From NCBI GenBank assembly GCA_016182845.1, contig JACPFT010000011.1:62001-126000 (forward strand): 64,000 bases of DNA, in the 5' to 3' direction. Under the pieces are notes generated by a model, which searched no databases, was not told where the DNA came from, and was given only the letters and a program-made list of their open reading frames with translations. Source of the DNA: Gammaproteobacteria bacterium. Its GTDB lineage: Bacteria > Pseudomonadota > Gammaproteobacteria > Enterobacterales > Permianibacteraceae. This document shows positions 56,449-64,000 of this stretch, one piece after another; the stretch's first letter is position 1, and the number at the start of each line of letters is the position of its first letter. Position numbers and translations under genes: made by a program.

Positions 56449-57183
56449 ATGCAGCCCAGCTCATTCGACTTCCCGCCGCTTATCGGCCACCGGGGCCTGG
56501 CCGCCCTGGCGCCGGAAAACACCCTGGCCGGGCTGCGCACCGCCAAGGCCCACGGCCTGGACATGGTGGAATTCGACGTACGCCTGTCCGAGGACAAGAT
56601 CCCCATGCTCTTCCACGACGACGAACTGGACCGCACCAGCTTCGGCAAGGGCCGGTTCCGGGACTACTCGGCCCAATGGCTGGGCCAGCTGGACGTTGGG
56701 CTATGGTTTTCCGCCCGCTTCGCCGGCGAAACCGTGCCAACGCTCTGGGAGGCCTTGCGCCTATGCCGCGAGCTGGGGCTGCGCGCCAATATCGAGATCA
56801 AGGCCAACCCCGGCGAGGACGAGGCCACCGTCGCCGCGACCACCATGGTCCTGCATGGCCTGAACATCCCCGCCAACCAGGTTCTGCTCTCCAGCTTCAG
56901 CACAACGGCTCTCGCGGCGGCCCTACATCGCTGCCCCGAATATCCGCGCGGCCTACTGTGCGAAAACTGGCCTGAAGCGCCGCTTGAGGTACTGCGCCGC
57001 CTGGCTTGCACCAGCCTGCATTGCGATGCCGATCATATCGACTATGCCGAAACCCGGACCTTGCGCGATCATGGCCATCCGGTACTGGCCTACACGGTCA
57101 ACGAACAGGAGTTCGCCGAGTTTCTCTGGCAACAGGGGGTGACGAGCCTGTTCTGCGACGAAGCCCTGAAACCGCCAAGCTAA
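56449..57183 (+). CDS. ugpQ: Cytoplasmic glycerophosphodiester phosphodiesterase (UgpQ-like)
   Basis: A 244-residue GDPD TIM barrel that hydrolyses glycerophosphodiesters to glycerol-3-phosphate and an alcohol. The catalytic motif is IGHRGLAALAPENTLAG (His14, Arg15), followed by EFDVRLSEDKIPMLFHDDELDRTS with the metal-binding Glu/Asp and the second catalytic His (about 56). No signal peptide is seen, so UgpQ-like. NIEIKANPGEDE and SSFSTTALAA are later family blocks. The start is at 56449; the preceding sequence has no strong ribosome-binding site. Confidence 0.93.
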   Translation: MQPSSFDFPPLIGHRGLAALAPENTLAGLRTAKAHGLDMVEFDVRLSEDKIPMLFHDDELDRTSFGKGRFRDYSAQWLGQLDVGLWFSARFAGETVPTLWEALRLCRELGLRANIEIKANPGEDEATVAATTMVLHGLNIPANQVLLSSFSTTALAAALHRCPEYPRGLLCENWPEAPLEVLRRLACTSLHCDADHIDYAETRTLRDHGHPVLAYTVNEQEFAEFLWQQGVTSLFCDEALKPPS

Positions 57184-57295
57184 TCGCTTTCCGCGCCTTG
57201 AACGGTTATCGGCCGTTCCTGTCGTGAATTATTACCATTGCCAGGCTCGTCGCTTTCGAAGAACCTTCTTTCGGTCACGTCAATGATGTTTTGAT

Positions 57296-57925
57296 ATGGA
57301 TTTCCTTCGCGCCTTGAATATCGGACTATTCGCACTCGCCACGGCGGCCTGCGCCAGCAAAATCACGTCCCTGTTGCCGCCGCCGGAACCGGCGCTGCCC
57401 GAACCGATGGTGGAATACCGCCATGCTCCCTGCAAACCGAATGCAAAGGAAGCGGCCCTAGCCGGGTTGCTCCTGAAATCCCCTCTGCAAAAGCGTCCCG
57501 CTTTGCGCTGCAATGGGGTATTGGAAACTTTTGCGCGTCAGCGGGCACTGGATATGTCGCAGCGCGGTTATGTATCCCATCGGACGCCCGAAGGCCTGTA
57601 TGTCAATGATCTCCTGCGCGAGCACTATCCCCTGCCCCGGTTTTATCTCAAGCGCGGTAATCAGGTGGAAGCCATCGCAGCCGGACTCACCGACCCGGAC
57701 GCGGTCTGGCAGGCCTGGCTGGAGTCACACGATGCCCATCGGGAGCATGTGCTCGGCGACGAAGCCAGCTATCGCGAGCAGGACGAATATGGCATCGGCT
57801 ATGTTTACAACCCCGAAGGCTCGCATGGCGACTATTGGGTGCTCATCTTGGCGCGACGCGCGCAGCCCGACGACCCACATCTCCTGTGCCCACCACCCCC
57901 GGGAGCCTGCATACGCCTCGACTAA
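57296..57925 (+). CDS. CAP (SCP-like) domain lipoprotein
   Basis: A 209-residue exported protein with an N-terminal lipoprotein-like signal (ALATAACAS, Cys at about 19). Residues about 70-190 follow the CAP superfamily pattern: LETFARQRALDMSQRGYVSHRTPEGLYVNDLLRE, EAIAAGLTDPDAVWQAWLESHDAHREHVLG and EYGIGYVY .. YWVLILAR. These hold His, Glu, Glu and His equivalents of the CAP cavity. Bacterial members have unclear functions. The start has a poor ribosome-binding site. It overlaps the convergent WecG-type gene by 4 bases. Confidence 0.85.
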   Translation: MDFLRALNIGLFALATAACASKITSLLPPPEPALPEPMVEYRHAPCKPNAKEAALAGLLLKSPLQKRPALRCNGVLETFARQRALDMSQRGYVSHRTPEGLYVNDLLREHYPLPRFYLKRGNQVEAIAAGLTDPDAVWQAWLESHDAHREHVLGDEASYREQDEYGIGYVYNPEGSHGDYWVLILARRAQPDDPHLLCPPPPGACIRLD

Positions 57926-58665
57926 GCCTTGAACTTGTGCTTGAGCAGCATCCAGGCGAAGGCCAAATTAGTGGAAAAATACCGTTTCCACATACGCCCC
58001 GGCTCCTGAAGCACGCGGTACAGCCATTCCAGGCCGGCCTTCTGCATCCATAGCGGCGCACGCTGGGTCTTGCCGGCCATGATGTCGAAGGTTCCGCCCA
58101 CGCCCATGACGAAGACCACGCCCAGGCGTTCCTTCCAGCGGTTGATAAAATTCTCTTTCTTCGGGCTGGTGATGGCGACAAATAGCAGCTTGGCGCCGGA
58201 TTCGCGGATCTTGTCCACCACGGCTTCCTCGTCGTCCCAGAAATAACCGTGATGAAAGCCGGCGATCTTCAGGGCCGGGTATTTTGCGCCCAGGACATCC
58301 GCCATGCGGCGCACGATGGCGTCCTCGGCCCCCAGGAAAAACACCGAATCGCCGGTTTCCGAGGCCAATTGCAACAGGCGCTCGAAGAGGTCGATGCCGG
58401 CCACGCGCTCGGGGACCTCGTGCCCCAGGAAACGCGCGCCCCAGACCACGCCCATACCGTCGATATTCACGATATCGCAGGCGGAAACCGATTCGGCGAG
58501 CTTTTTATCCTCCTGCATATGCACGATCTTGGCGACGTTGACCACCACGTGTTGGGTGAATTCGCCCGTGCTAAGCCGGCGGCGGATTTCCGCCACGGTG
58601 GCGTCCATGGTCCAGGGGTGAACCGGAGCGCCGAAGAAATCGAAGGCTTGGGGGGGATTGGTCAT
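57922..58665 (-). CDS. WecG/TagA/CpsF-family glycosyltransferase
   Basis: A 247-residue GT26 enzyme that transfers an N-acetyl-hexosaminuronate or N-acetylmannosamine-type sugar to a lipid-linked acceptor. Key blocks are VVNVAKIVHMQEDKKLAESVSACDIVNIDGMGVVWGARFLG (about 40-80, with catalytic-region Asp), SVFFLGAE and KLLFVAITSPKKENFINRW. VMGVGGTFDIMAGKTQRAP is followed by LEWLYRVLQEPGRMWKRYF, the GT26 C-terminus. The start at 58665 is chosen by homology. With the genes at 61326-64000 it points to surface polysaccharide synthesis nearby. Confidence 0.93.
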   Translation of the reverse strand: MTNPPQAFDFFGAPVHPWTMDATVAEIRRRLSTGEFTQHVVVNVAKIVHMQEDKKLAESVSACDIVNIDGMGVVWGARFLGHEVPERVAGIDLFERLLQLASETGDSVFFLGAEDAIVRRMADVLGAKYPALKIAGFHHGYFWDDEEAVVDKIRESGAKLLFVAITSPKKENFINRWKERLGVVFVMGVGGTFDIMAGKTQRAPLWMQKAGLEWLYRVLQEPGRMWKRYFSTNLAFAWMLLKHKFKA

Positions 58666-58712
58666 TGAGGTACCCGGGATCGAGTGGAATGTGAAATAGC
58701 CAGCATAGTGCA

Positions 58713-58841
58713 ATACTGCTCAGTTAAGGAAAAAAGTCCGTTCGTCCTGAGCTTGTCGAAGGATGAATGGACTTTTCTCCGTAGTCAGCACGACGTTCAT
58801 GGTTCGAGAGGCCCACCACGAACGGCTTATCTGAGCAGCAT
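58713..58841. repeat. Element with terminal inverted repeats between wecG-like and following genes
   Basis: AATACTGCTCAGTTAAG (58712-58728) and the reverse complement of CTTATCTGAGCAGCATT (58826-58842) match over 17 bases with two mismatches. Inside, CCGTTCGTCCTGAGCTTGTC and CACCACGAACGG form a further dyad of a kind seen widely in bacterial intergenic repeats. GCATAGTG[C/T]AAT occurs directly on both sides (58703-58714, 58847-58858), as expected of a target duplication. No ORF is inside. Confidence 0.7.
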
Positions 58842-58944
58842 TACCCGCATAGTGTAATTTGGCGCCCAGCACCTTGTCAGCCCGGTTTGACGAACTCAAC
58901 CCACCGTACTATGCATTACTGAACGCCATGCAAAAGGAGTTGCC

Positions 58945-60280
58945 ATGAATCCTCATACCGTCGCGCTCTTGTCCATCCTAGCGACACAAGTCCTCACCAC
59001 GACGCCCGTCCAGGCCATTGGCACAGCATTCCAACCCATCGAAATCAAGCAGGCAGAAAGCGGCCAGTTGCAGTTTTCGCCACTACTCGATCGGCTGCAC
59101 CGTGACGACGGCTGGTATTTCCCCGGTGCCAGAGGCAACTTTCAGCCTCCCCTTGTACGATGAGGAAGGCAACTATCTCGTCCAGCCGCTGGAAAGCTGG
59201 ACCTGGATCTGGCGTCAGGAAGGCCGCGAAGTCCACCGAGAAACAGCGACCTATCAGGGTGAGCCGAGCCGCTGCTGGGGAAATCCCGGAATTCCCTGCG
59301 GGCATGCCGGCGGCCTTTGGGCGGCCGTCTACCTTAAATGCGCAAAGGAAGTGGAATACAGTGTCGAGCTGGAACAGAACGGCTTCCCCTTGGGGCGGAA
59401 AACCTTTCGCCCGACGCGGTTCCGCCCTATGGTCGATCCCGACGAGCTCCGCTACACGGCCAGCATACAGCCGAAACTGGACAGGAGCGGAATCGGAGAG
59501 GTTTCGCCCATTGCCCTATACGTGACCGATGATCTGGATTGCGGTGAGCCTCTGGCCGACGTGAAGGTCAAGCTCAGCAGCCATATCCAGCCCGGAACCA
59601 ACGGCCACGCCCACTTCGCCAGCGCCGACGAGGTGGGTAGCGGCGAGTTCCAGAACACCGATGGCGCTTCGACGCTGAACAGCGCCACGGAGATCGAGGG
59701 CAAGACCCGGGCGAACGGTTTCTATGCCACCGCCTACCAGGCCAAGGACTGGGCCCTCTCCGAGCGTATCGAGGTCGAACTGCTGCGCCCGGCGACCGCC
59801 GACGATCCTGAGCTAGCGGGTCCGACAACCACCTTCAACCTCGATATCAAGCTATCCAACCTGATCAATGTGCTCGACCTGGGCGGTTCGGTCTTGACGA
59901 CCGCCGACGGCGGCACCTGCCCCCACGAACCCCAGCCGCGGCATATGACCTTCCTGGCAGCAAGCCTAGTGGTAAAAATAGCCACGGAGTATCAACTAGA
60001 AACCGAAGCCAAGATATCGGTCAATGATGCATCACTGCCTTGGGGAGGCATCATTGACAATAAGCACGCAAACGGGAAAGACGCCTCATGCCATGTGTCT
60101 CATAGAAAAGGCATCGACATTGACATCAATCGAGTTGACTCAACAGGCCATGACATAGCCACGGCAACAAGCACCTTCGGTGGAAGGCTATTAACTCGTC
60201 TCGAATGGATAACCATAGCATTCCAACACGAGCGAGCATTTAAAGTCCCGGAAGAACCGCTTCACTACCGATTTCAATAA
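58945..60280 (+). pseudogene. Secreted protein with LAS-type metallopeptidase-like C-terminus, frameshifted
   Basis: Frame A (58945-59163) begins with AAGGAG and a signal peptide (MNPHTVALLSILATQVLTTTPVQA), continues to DGWYFPGA and then stops. Frame B resumes with ATFSLPLYDEEGNYLVQP and runs to 60280. One extra base between about 59120 and 59140 explains the break. The C-terminus (about 330-445 of the joined protein) has ISVNDASLPWGGII, SHRKGIDIDIN and a final EPLHYRF. This resembles the H..GxDxDI ... HxxF metal site of LAS (M15/M74) murein peptidases. The region before it is beta-rich. It may be a real pseudogene, programmed shift or sequencing error. Confidence 0.7.
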
Positions 60281-60291
60281 TGGAGTTTGAC

Positions 60292-61269
60292 ATGACAAGA
60301 AATGGCACTATTGGCTCAATTGCATTGGCAATTTCGGTTGCTGCGATGGCTGAAGAACCAACGCTCATCGACCCAAGAACTCGTGACGAGGACATTACGG
60401 GAACAACTGTATCTGTGCAAGTCGCAACGGATGGGCAAAACTATGAATACCAATACGCCATCACAGCGCCCGACTCCAACACCTCAAAAGTCACCGCGTT
60501 GTTCATTGACATTTCTTGCCAAGAGCAACTTGCTGGAGCGATCCCTCTCGACACGCCAGGCCATGTGCTAGGCAGCTTTGGCTCAAAATCTGCTGACGGC
60601 AAACACGTCCCTCTCATCGTGGAATCAGACTCTGGCTCATCGGTTTCGTGGGGCATAACCCGGGACAATAGAGCGTATTGGGCTTTATTGCTTTCTCGCG
60701 GCGGAACCTCAACGGTCACCATAAAAAGCCCACACGCACCGTCGCTACGGCAGTTCGTCCTCGAACCAGACGTCGATACCAACCATGACCAATATGACTA
60801 TAGCGGCGTGACCGAAGACGACCCGACCGTGCCCTGGCTGGACGATTGGCGGGTAACGGGCAGCATCAAGGCCCCCGCCTGCCCCGGCGAAGAACCGCCT
60901 CCCGAGGAAACGCCCCGCTTCGACGGCACGGCCATGCCGGAGGAATCCGCCGCAATCAATCGATTGCTCAGCTATGAAGCGCCGTTGCGAGATCGCTTTC
61001 AATTGCCGGCGGATGCCGCTGGCTACACGCTGACCCTGCGCTACGGTGAAGTCATCGACCCGGCCAGTTTCTCCGTCGAACCGAATAACGAGAAGCTGCG
61101 CCGCCTGTTCCATCCCGCGCCAGGCACCCAGGAAACGGTGCAGATCCCCGTTTCGGAAGGCAAGAACAAGCTCAAGCTGGAAATCCGCGCCAAGAATCCC
61201 GGCCCAGGCGTCGGCAAGGATATCGACTGGTTCGAGGCGCGCACGCCGAAGCGCCAGGCCGCGAAATAA
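60292..61269 (+). CDS. Secreted protein of unknown function
   Basis: A 325-residue exported protein with a signal peptide (about 1-20, MTRNGTIGSIALAISVAAMA). The start at 60292 is preferred over 60280 because GGAG lies six bases upstream. An acidic Pro-rich linker (PGEEPPPEETP, about 195-206) divides an N-terminal domain from a C-terminal Ig-like stretch (YTLTLRYGEVIDPASFSVEP .. LFHPAPGTQETVQIPV). I do not recognise a family. It lies 11 bases after the metallopeptidase-like gene and is probably co-transcribed. Codon and base composition are AT-richer up to about 60780 and high-GC after. Confidence 0.75.
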   Translation: MTRNGTIGSIALAISVAAMAEEPTLIDPRTRDEDITGTTVSVQVATDGQNYEYQYAITAPDSNTSKVTALFIDISCQEQLAGAIPLDTPGHVLGSFGSKSADGKHVPLIVESDSGSSVSWGITRDNRAYWALLLSRGGTSTVTIKSPHAPSLRQFVLEPDVDTNHDQYDYSGVTEDDPTVPWLDDWRVTGSIKAPACPGEEPPPEETPRFDGTAMPEESAAINRLLSYEAPLRDRFQLPADAAGYTLTLRYGEVIDPASFSVEPNNEKLRRLFHPAPGTQETVQIPVSEGKNKLKLEIRAKNPGPGVGKDIDWFEARTPKRQAAK

Positions 61270-61325
61270 GGGACCCGTTCAGGGGCCCAAGCGGATGGCG
61301 GCTCCAGGCCCGGAAAAAATCGGAT

Positions 61326-62486
61326 TCACAGCCCCTCCCGCAGGGCCACGGCCAGGGCGTAGAGCATCCAGGCCTCGGTCCAGCGCACATAGGGAATGCG
61401 GTTGGTGAAATATTTTTCCCGCTGATAATAGAACAGGCCGCTTCCGGCATCGCGCATATTCGCGCAGGACCAGTCCAGGACGCGCCGGGCCAGTGCCCGG
61501 TCCCCGTCGCTGCCGCCGACCCGAACCAGGGTCAGGACCGCCTGGGCCGTGCAATGCATGTCGATGGGATAGACCCCGGCGTTGTAATACTTGGGCGTGC
61601 CATCGGCCAGGAAGAAATTATCCCGGTAATACGCCAAGCCCGAGGCGATGGCGGCGGACACCGATTCGTCCCCGGTCCATTGCCGGTAGCGGTGCAGGGC
61701 TTCCAGGTTGAAACCGGTGTGAAAGGAATCCACGAAGGCATGGTGCCCGCGCTTGCCATAGGGCCAGGATCCGTCCGGTTCCTGGGCGCGCAGCGAGGTC
61801 TCGACGGCGCGGCGCGCGCGCTCGGCATATTCCGGCTCATCGCACAGCGACGCTCCCAGGCCGGCCAGAGCCGCGCCCCACAGACTGGCGTTGTGCACCA
61901 GGGCCGGTTCACCCGGAATATAGCGGAAATACGGCCCGGCCTCGCCTTCGGCGTACATGCGCTCGGCGATGAACTCGCAGGCCTGGCGCAGCGCCTTGGC
62001 GAAATCCTCGCGGCCGGTCAGCTCGGCCAGGGCCTTGAGGCTTAAACCGACATAGACGGTGGTGATGATATTGGGCTTGCCCGTGGGCACATGAAATGCG
62101 CGCGCCTGCCAATCGAAATGGTAGCCCCAGGCCGCCTCGCCCCAGAGCCTAGGCTCGCAGCGTTGGCCGAGCAGCCACTCGCCCAAGGCCACCGCCTCGT
62201 CGCGACAGCGGGTTTGGCCGGTGCGGGCGAAATCTTCCAAAAGAGCCAGGATAAACAGCGCTATGCCTTTCGGATTGCGCGCCTTGGGCACGCCGGTCAG
62301 CGGCCGGAAATTGATCGGCGACCGCTTGAACAGCTGGATCCAGGCAAGCCGCGCCAGGGGGAAGCGAGCGAGGCCCAGGGCCCGGAACAGCCGGCTGTTC
62401 AGGCCGTCGAAGGGATCCCAGCCGGCATAACCGTCCTTTTGCACGGCAGCAAGCAGATGGTCGTGAGCGAGAAGAAAATCAGACAT
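61326..62486 (-). CDS. Alpha/alpha-toroid protein, probably polysaccharide-associated
   Basis: A 386-residue soluble protein without a signal peptide. It is built of repeated helical pairs with aromatic-rich ends (GYAGWDPFDGLNSRL, WGYHFDWQARAF, DGSWPYGKRGHHAFVDSFHTGFNLEAL, YYNAGVYPIDMHCTAQAVLTL). This is an (alpha/alpha) toroid of the type found in polysaccharide lyases/hydrolases and GH88/C5-epimerase-like proteins. Homologues commonly sit in exopolysaccharide clusters. The catalytic activity is unknown. It lies 125 bases downstream of the oxidoreductase gene, with the second inverted repeat in between. Confidence 0.75.
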   Translation of the reverse strand: MSDFLLAHDHLLAAVQKDGYAGWDPFDGLNSRLFRALGLARFPLARLAWIQLFKRSPINFRPLTGVPKARNPKGIALFILALLEDFARTGQTRCRDEAVALGEWLLGQRCEPRLWGEAAWGYHFDWQARAFHVPTGKPNIITTVYVGLSLKALAELTGREDFAKALRQACEFIAERMYAEGEAGPYFRYIPGEPALVHNASLWGAALAGLGASLCDEPEYAERARRAVETSLRAQEPDGSWPYGKRGHHAFVDSFHTGFNLEALHRYRQWTGDESVSAAIASGLAYYRDNFFLADGTPKYYNAGVYPIDMHCTAQAVLTLVRVGGSDGDRALARRVLDWSCANMRDAGSGLFYYQREKYFTNRIPYVRWTEAWMLYALAVALREGL

Positions 62487-62492
62487 GAGGAA

Positions 62493-62603
62493 TAACCGCC
62501 AAGAACGCCAAGAACACCAAGAAAAGCCAAGGGGAACGACTCAACGACCTTATCGAAGGACGGTCTTTCTCAAACTTGGCGTTCTTGGTGTTCTTGGCGG
62601 TTA
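62493..62603. repeat. Second inverted repeat with TAACCGCCAAG ends
   Basis: Left arm 62493-62521 starts TAACCGCCAAGAACGCCAAG. The reverse complement of 62575-62603 matches it over 29 bases with two mismatches. The arms consist of tandem AAGAACRCC units. It is related to the repeat at 864-997 by its terminal TAACCGCCAAG. It fills the gap between the two minus-strand polysaccharide genes. Confidence 0.8.
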
Positions 62604-62611
62604 ATAGTTCT

Positions 62612-64000
62612 TCAACAGGCGATACCGTCCTGCTCCAGGGCATCACCGCGCAGCGCGTCCACGGACACCGGAACCGGCGCGCCTATCATCATGGACTCCA
62701 CGGCGGCGATCGTCGCCAGGGAGGTCAGGGCGATGTCCTCGTAGGCCACCAGGGGCTTGCCGGATTTCAGGCCGTCGACGAAGCCGCGCAACATGGCCTT
62801 CTGGCCCTTGTCCTGGACGCCGCCCTTCTTCTCTTCCACGCCGGTGTCGCCGGTATAGAAGGTGACGCTCTTGAAATCGTCGAGCACGGCGCCGCGTCCG
62901 CCGCCGAACACTTCCACATACTCCTTGGCCTGCGCCTTGGAACCATCCGCCACGTAGCTGATATTGGCCACCGAACCGTTGTCGAATTGCAGGCTGATGC
63001 ACACATTGTCGTTGAGCATGGGCGATTTATTGGCCTTGGCGGCGCCGACCGCGTAAACCGAGACCGGCTTGGCGCGGGCCAGGGCCGCGGCCAGATCGAT
63101 GAAATGGCAACCCTCGCCGATCAAACGGCCGCCGCCCTGGGACGGATCCTGAATCCAGTGGTCCTCGGGGATCGCGCCGGCATTGACGCGGATATTGATG
63201 ACGAGCGGCGATTGTACATTCTGGAAATGCTTGAGCACCTCCTGGGTCAGGGGCGCGAAACGGCGATTGAAACCGATCAAGACCTGCTTGTTGCCGGCGG
63301 CGAGGAAGGCGGCGTGCACCTGCTGCAATTCCGGAACCGACAAGCCCAGGGGCTTTTCCACATAGGCATGCTTGCCGGCGCGCAGGGCCTCGGCCACGGC
63401 GGAGGCATGGCTGTCGTGGCGGGTGGTGACGAAGACCACGTCGGTGTCGTCTTTGAGCATCTCGGCATAATCGCCGGCGCAGAAGGAAAAACCGAACTGC
63501 TTGGCCACGCCCTGGGCCGTGCGGCCGCTGGACGTCACCAGGCCGCGCAGCTCCACGTCGTCGAGGCCCTTCAAGGCCGGCAGCAGGGTCGCCGTGGTGT
63601 AATTGCCGGCGCCCATAAAGGACAGGCCCAGCTTGGCCTTGTTGATGGGCGCGGAGGCGGTGGGAATACGCGAGCCACCGGCGCCGGCCAACCTGGCTTC
63701 GGCATAGCGCAGCACGATGCCAAGATAGGGTTCGCGACGCTCGCCTTCCAGCAGGCCATAAGCCTCGGCGGCCTGATCCAGGGAGAAGCGATGGGTGATC
63801 AGGCGCTGCAGATCGAGTTTTTTCTGGGCGACGAGCTGCAGGAAGGTCTGCATATTGCGCTGCTCGGTGAAGCGCACATAGGCGAGCGGATAATCCGACC
63901 CGCCCTCCTCGTAGGACGGATCGTAGCGTCCCGGCCCATAGGAGCAGGAAATCATCACGTTGATTTCCTTCTTGAAATAGGGTTCGCGGGGAATGTCCAT
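62612..64000 (-). CDS. Bi-domain oxidoreductase: zinc-type dehydrogenase end plus Gfo/Idh/MocA domain (5' end outside window)
   Basis: The frame is open to the window edge; 462 residues are visible. Residues 1 to about 105 are the C-terminal part of a zinc-dependent alcohol-dehydrogenase-like domain (CSYGPGRYDPSYEEGG, ITHRFSLDQAAEAYGLLE). Residues about 120-450 are a Gfo/Idh/MocA domain with the nucleotide motif LSFMGAGNYTTATLLPAL, the EKPLGL catalytic Lys (AYVEKPLGLS) and GGGRLIGEGCHFIDL. Such fusions are typical of capsule/exopolysaccharide clusters, where they likely modify sugar nucleotides or uronates. The N-terminal half of the dehydrogenase domain lies beyond 64000; Met at 64000 is internal. 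Confidence 0.88.
   Translation of the reverse strand: MDIPREPYFKKEINVMISCSYGPGRYDPSYEEGGSDYPLAYVRFTEQRNMQTFLQLVAQKKLDLQRLITHRFSLDQAAEAYGLLEGERREPYLGIVLRYAEARLAGAGGSRIPTASAPINKAKLGLSFMGAGNYTTATLLPALKGLDDVELRGLVTSSGRTAQGVAKQFGFSFCAGDYAEMLKDDTDVVFVTTRHDSHASAVAEALRAGKHAYVEKPLGLSVPELQQVHAAFLAAGNKQVLIGFNRRFAPLTQEVLKHFQNVQSPLVINIRVNAGAIPEDHWIQDPSQGGGRLIGEGCHFIDLAAALARAKPVSVYAVGAAKANKSPMLNDNVCISLQFDNGSVANISYVADGSKAQAKEYVEVFGGGRGAVLDDFKSVTFYTGDTGVEEKKGGVQDKGQKAMLRGFVDGLKSGKPLVAYEDIALTSLATIAAVESMMIGAPVPVSVDALRGDALEQDGIAC

Noticed and set aside
58798-58825. GGTTCGAGAGGC as a tRNA T-loop
   Set aside because: It belongs to a dispersed GTTCGTCC...ACGAACGG repeat; there is no acceptor or anticodon stem around it.

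Overview
The window is chromosomal DNA of a high-GC, Gram-negative bacterium, most likely a gammaproteobacterium. The clues are a histidine operon in enterobacterial gene order (hisL-G-D-C-B-H-A-F-IE) with bifunctional hisB and fused hisIE, a TtpC-type TonB2 system, RlmM, a bacterioferritin/Bfd pair and a subtilase with a GlyGly-CTERM sorting tail. I cannot name the genus. Almost every gene is an ordinary chromosomal one. No phage, transposase gene, CRISPR array, tRNA or rRNA is visible.

Layout. 1-2389 (minus): rimM (cut by the window edge), rpsP and ffh, with a 28-nt-arm inverted repeat between rpsP and ffh. 2522-3310: CcsA/YpjD-like membrane protein. 3405-5404 (minus): a NatAB-like ABC exporter. 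5504-10431 (plus): membrane protein, winged-helix regulator, YIP1-like protein and a MacAB-type efflux system; one short motif recurs in front of two of its segments. 10562-12382 (minus): DUF885 lipoprotein. 12519-17587 (minus): complete TonB2-type energy-transducing operon (DUF3450, TtpC/ExbB, ExbB, ExbD, TonB, TPR protein) behind a good sigma70-like promoter. 17917-25193 (minus): the histidine operon with a leader peptide of six His codons and an attenuator. Here hisD and hisC are one open reading frame, joined through a palindromic repeat.

25434-28178: iron and oxidative-stress genes (bfd and bfr behind Fur-box-like sites, grxD, sodB) and a DUF4124 protein. 28457-33943: a cluster with an HDOD protein, a plug-like small lipoprotein, a degenerate HD-GYP protein, a squalene/phytoene-synthase-like protein lacking its Asp motifs, a YciK-type SDR, a GGDEF protein with I-site, and a stand-alone domain resembling the N-terminus of Ycf46-type AAA proteins. 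33991-40695: htpX, a DUF805 protein with a pilin-like helix, a CNNM/CorC transporter, and secreted S9 and M28 peptidases. 41100-46938: gltBD. 47006-50956: the large GlyGly-CTERM subtilase. 51472-57925: rlmM, a GAF/HD protein, a methyltransferase, a SpmAB fusion, a GDPD phosphodiesterase and a CAP-domain lipoprotein. 57922-58665: WecG/TagA glycosyltransferase.

58945-61269: two secreted proteins of unknown role. The first is frameshifted and ends in a LAS-type metallopeptidase-like motif; a low-GC block straddles their junction. 61326-64000 (minus): an alpha/alpha-toroid protein and a bi-domain dehydrogenase/Gfo-Idh-MocA oxidoreductase, probably the edge of an exopolysaccharide locus.

The most notable observations are the repeat-mediated hisD-hisC fusion, the 156-bp hairpin that carries the stop codons of two convergent genes, the plug-like lipoprotein, and several signalling or biosynthetic family members that have lost catalytic motifs. 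I did not find a clearly new multi-gene system. The best candidate for undescribed biology is the frameshifted pair at 58945-61269. All protein assignments are read from sequence motifs without database searches.
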